A stretch of 64,000 nucleotides of DNA from Poecilobothrus nobilitatus (lineage: Eukaryota; Arthropoda; Insecta; Diptera; Dolichopodidae), in contig OX352774.1 in NCBI GenBank assembly GCA_947095535.1, positions 219,530,965-219,594,964 of the forward strand. The letters are read 5' to 3'. The position numbers and the translations under genes were made by a program. Shown in pieces: positions 63,644 through 64,000 of the stretch; the stretch's first letter is position 1; every line of letters begins with the position of its first letter. A model generated the notes under the pieces. The model was not told the DNA's origin. It was given only the letters and a program-made list of their open reading frames with translations, and searched no databases.

Positions 63644-64000
63644 AAATAAAATGGAAGCAATAAAAATTATATAAGTATGTATATGTGTGTGCAAGATTAT
63701 GAATTACAATGGATTTTAGAGATGGATTCAAAATCAGGATTATTTATCTTTTATAAAATATATATAATGTCACCCCATATATTTTATATGTTTTATAAAA
63801 GTTATTTACTATATTTTTGTTTTTAAAAATTAGTTTACGATTAAATTTTGATTTTTAGTTAAATTTATTTTCATGTAAACTTTATTTCTTCACCATTTTT
63901 TGATTACTATTTATATAGATTAAATTTCTTTGCCTTTACAACTATAATATATATTTATTTCGATTTATTTATTCATTTATTTAGCAAAATATGTATACTT
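63644..64000. other. AT-rich window end
   Basis: No gene or element recognised. Confidence 0.5.

Noticed and set aside
63444..63731. Minus-strand open frame of 95 codons
   Set aside because: Antisense reading through SINE family A; shares peptide pieces with the frames at 48389 and 39410.

Overview
The window is about 64 kb of very AT-rich insect nuclear DNA. It has poly-A/T runs, TA microsatellites, GT-AG introns, AT-ending codons and many transposon relics. Two things point to an insect, most likely a fly (Diptera). One is a cluster of amd-type aromatic amino acid decarboxylase genes. The other is a DINE-1/mini-me-like (Helentron-type) repeat with a (GGAC)n tract, a class known from dipterans. 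The species cannot be named from the sequence.

Layout. Positions 1-45.6 kb are gene-poor. They contain a TIR-flanked element (95-853), one 5' coding exon of an unidentified His/Gln/Pro-rich, probably regulatory protein on the minus strand (5918-6668), a degraded coding remnant (about 2270-2597, minus), a Tc1/mariner-like MITE (9409-10024), and copies of three tRNA-derived SINE families. The rest is low-complexity intergenic or intronic DNA.

Positions 45.6-63.0 kb carry three tandem plus-strand paralogs of the AADC family. Each has an 80-nt exon 1, a 235-nt exon 2 ending in phase 0, and a long 3' part. Gene 1 is 45602-47402 (520 aa), gene 2 is 49384-51263 (549 aa) and gene 3 is 58163-63033 (519 aa, with an extra intron). 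All three carry Asn where DOPA decarboxylase has catalytic His192, and share the other hallmarks of Drosophila Amd: ICSP or LCSP, QSNS, and NLxK at the PLP lysine. They are therefore predicted 3,4-dihydroxyphenylacetaldehyde (DHPAA) synthases, which supply reactive aldehyde for cuticle crosslinking, and not dopamine-forming enzymes. Gene 2 has lost the His before the PLP lysine and has a glycine-rich insertion in the GPGGG loop, so it may be specialised or non-catalytic. No Ddc gene is visible, although amd lies next to Ddc in Drosophila.

Between genes 2 and 3 is a nested repeat. A hAT-like element (52320-55654, TIR CAGAGTTGCCAT/ATGGCAACACTG, near-8-bp target duplication) contains a 2.5-kb Helentron-like element with a higher-order minisatellite (dimers of about 306 bp). 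The 2.8-kb intron 2 of gene 3 holds a near-complete foldback MITE (61069-61574) and a decayed jockey-like reverse transcriptase fragment. A well-preserved SINE with a 10-bp target duplication closes the window (63450-63633).
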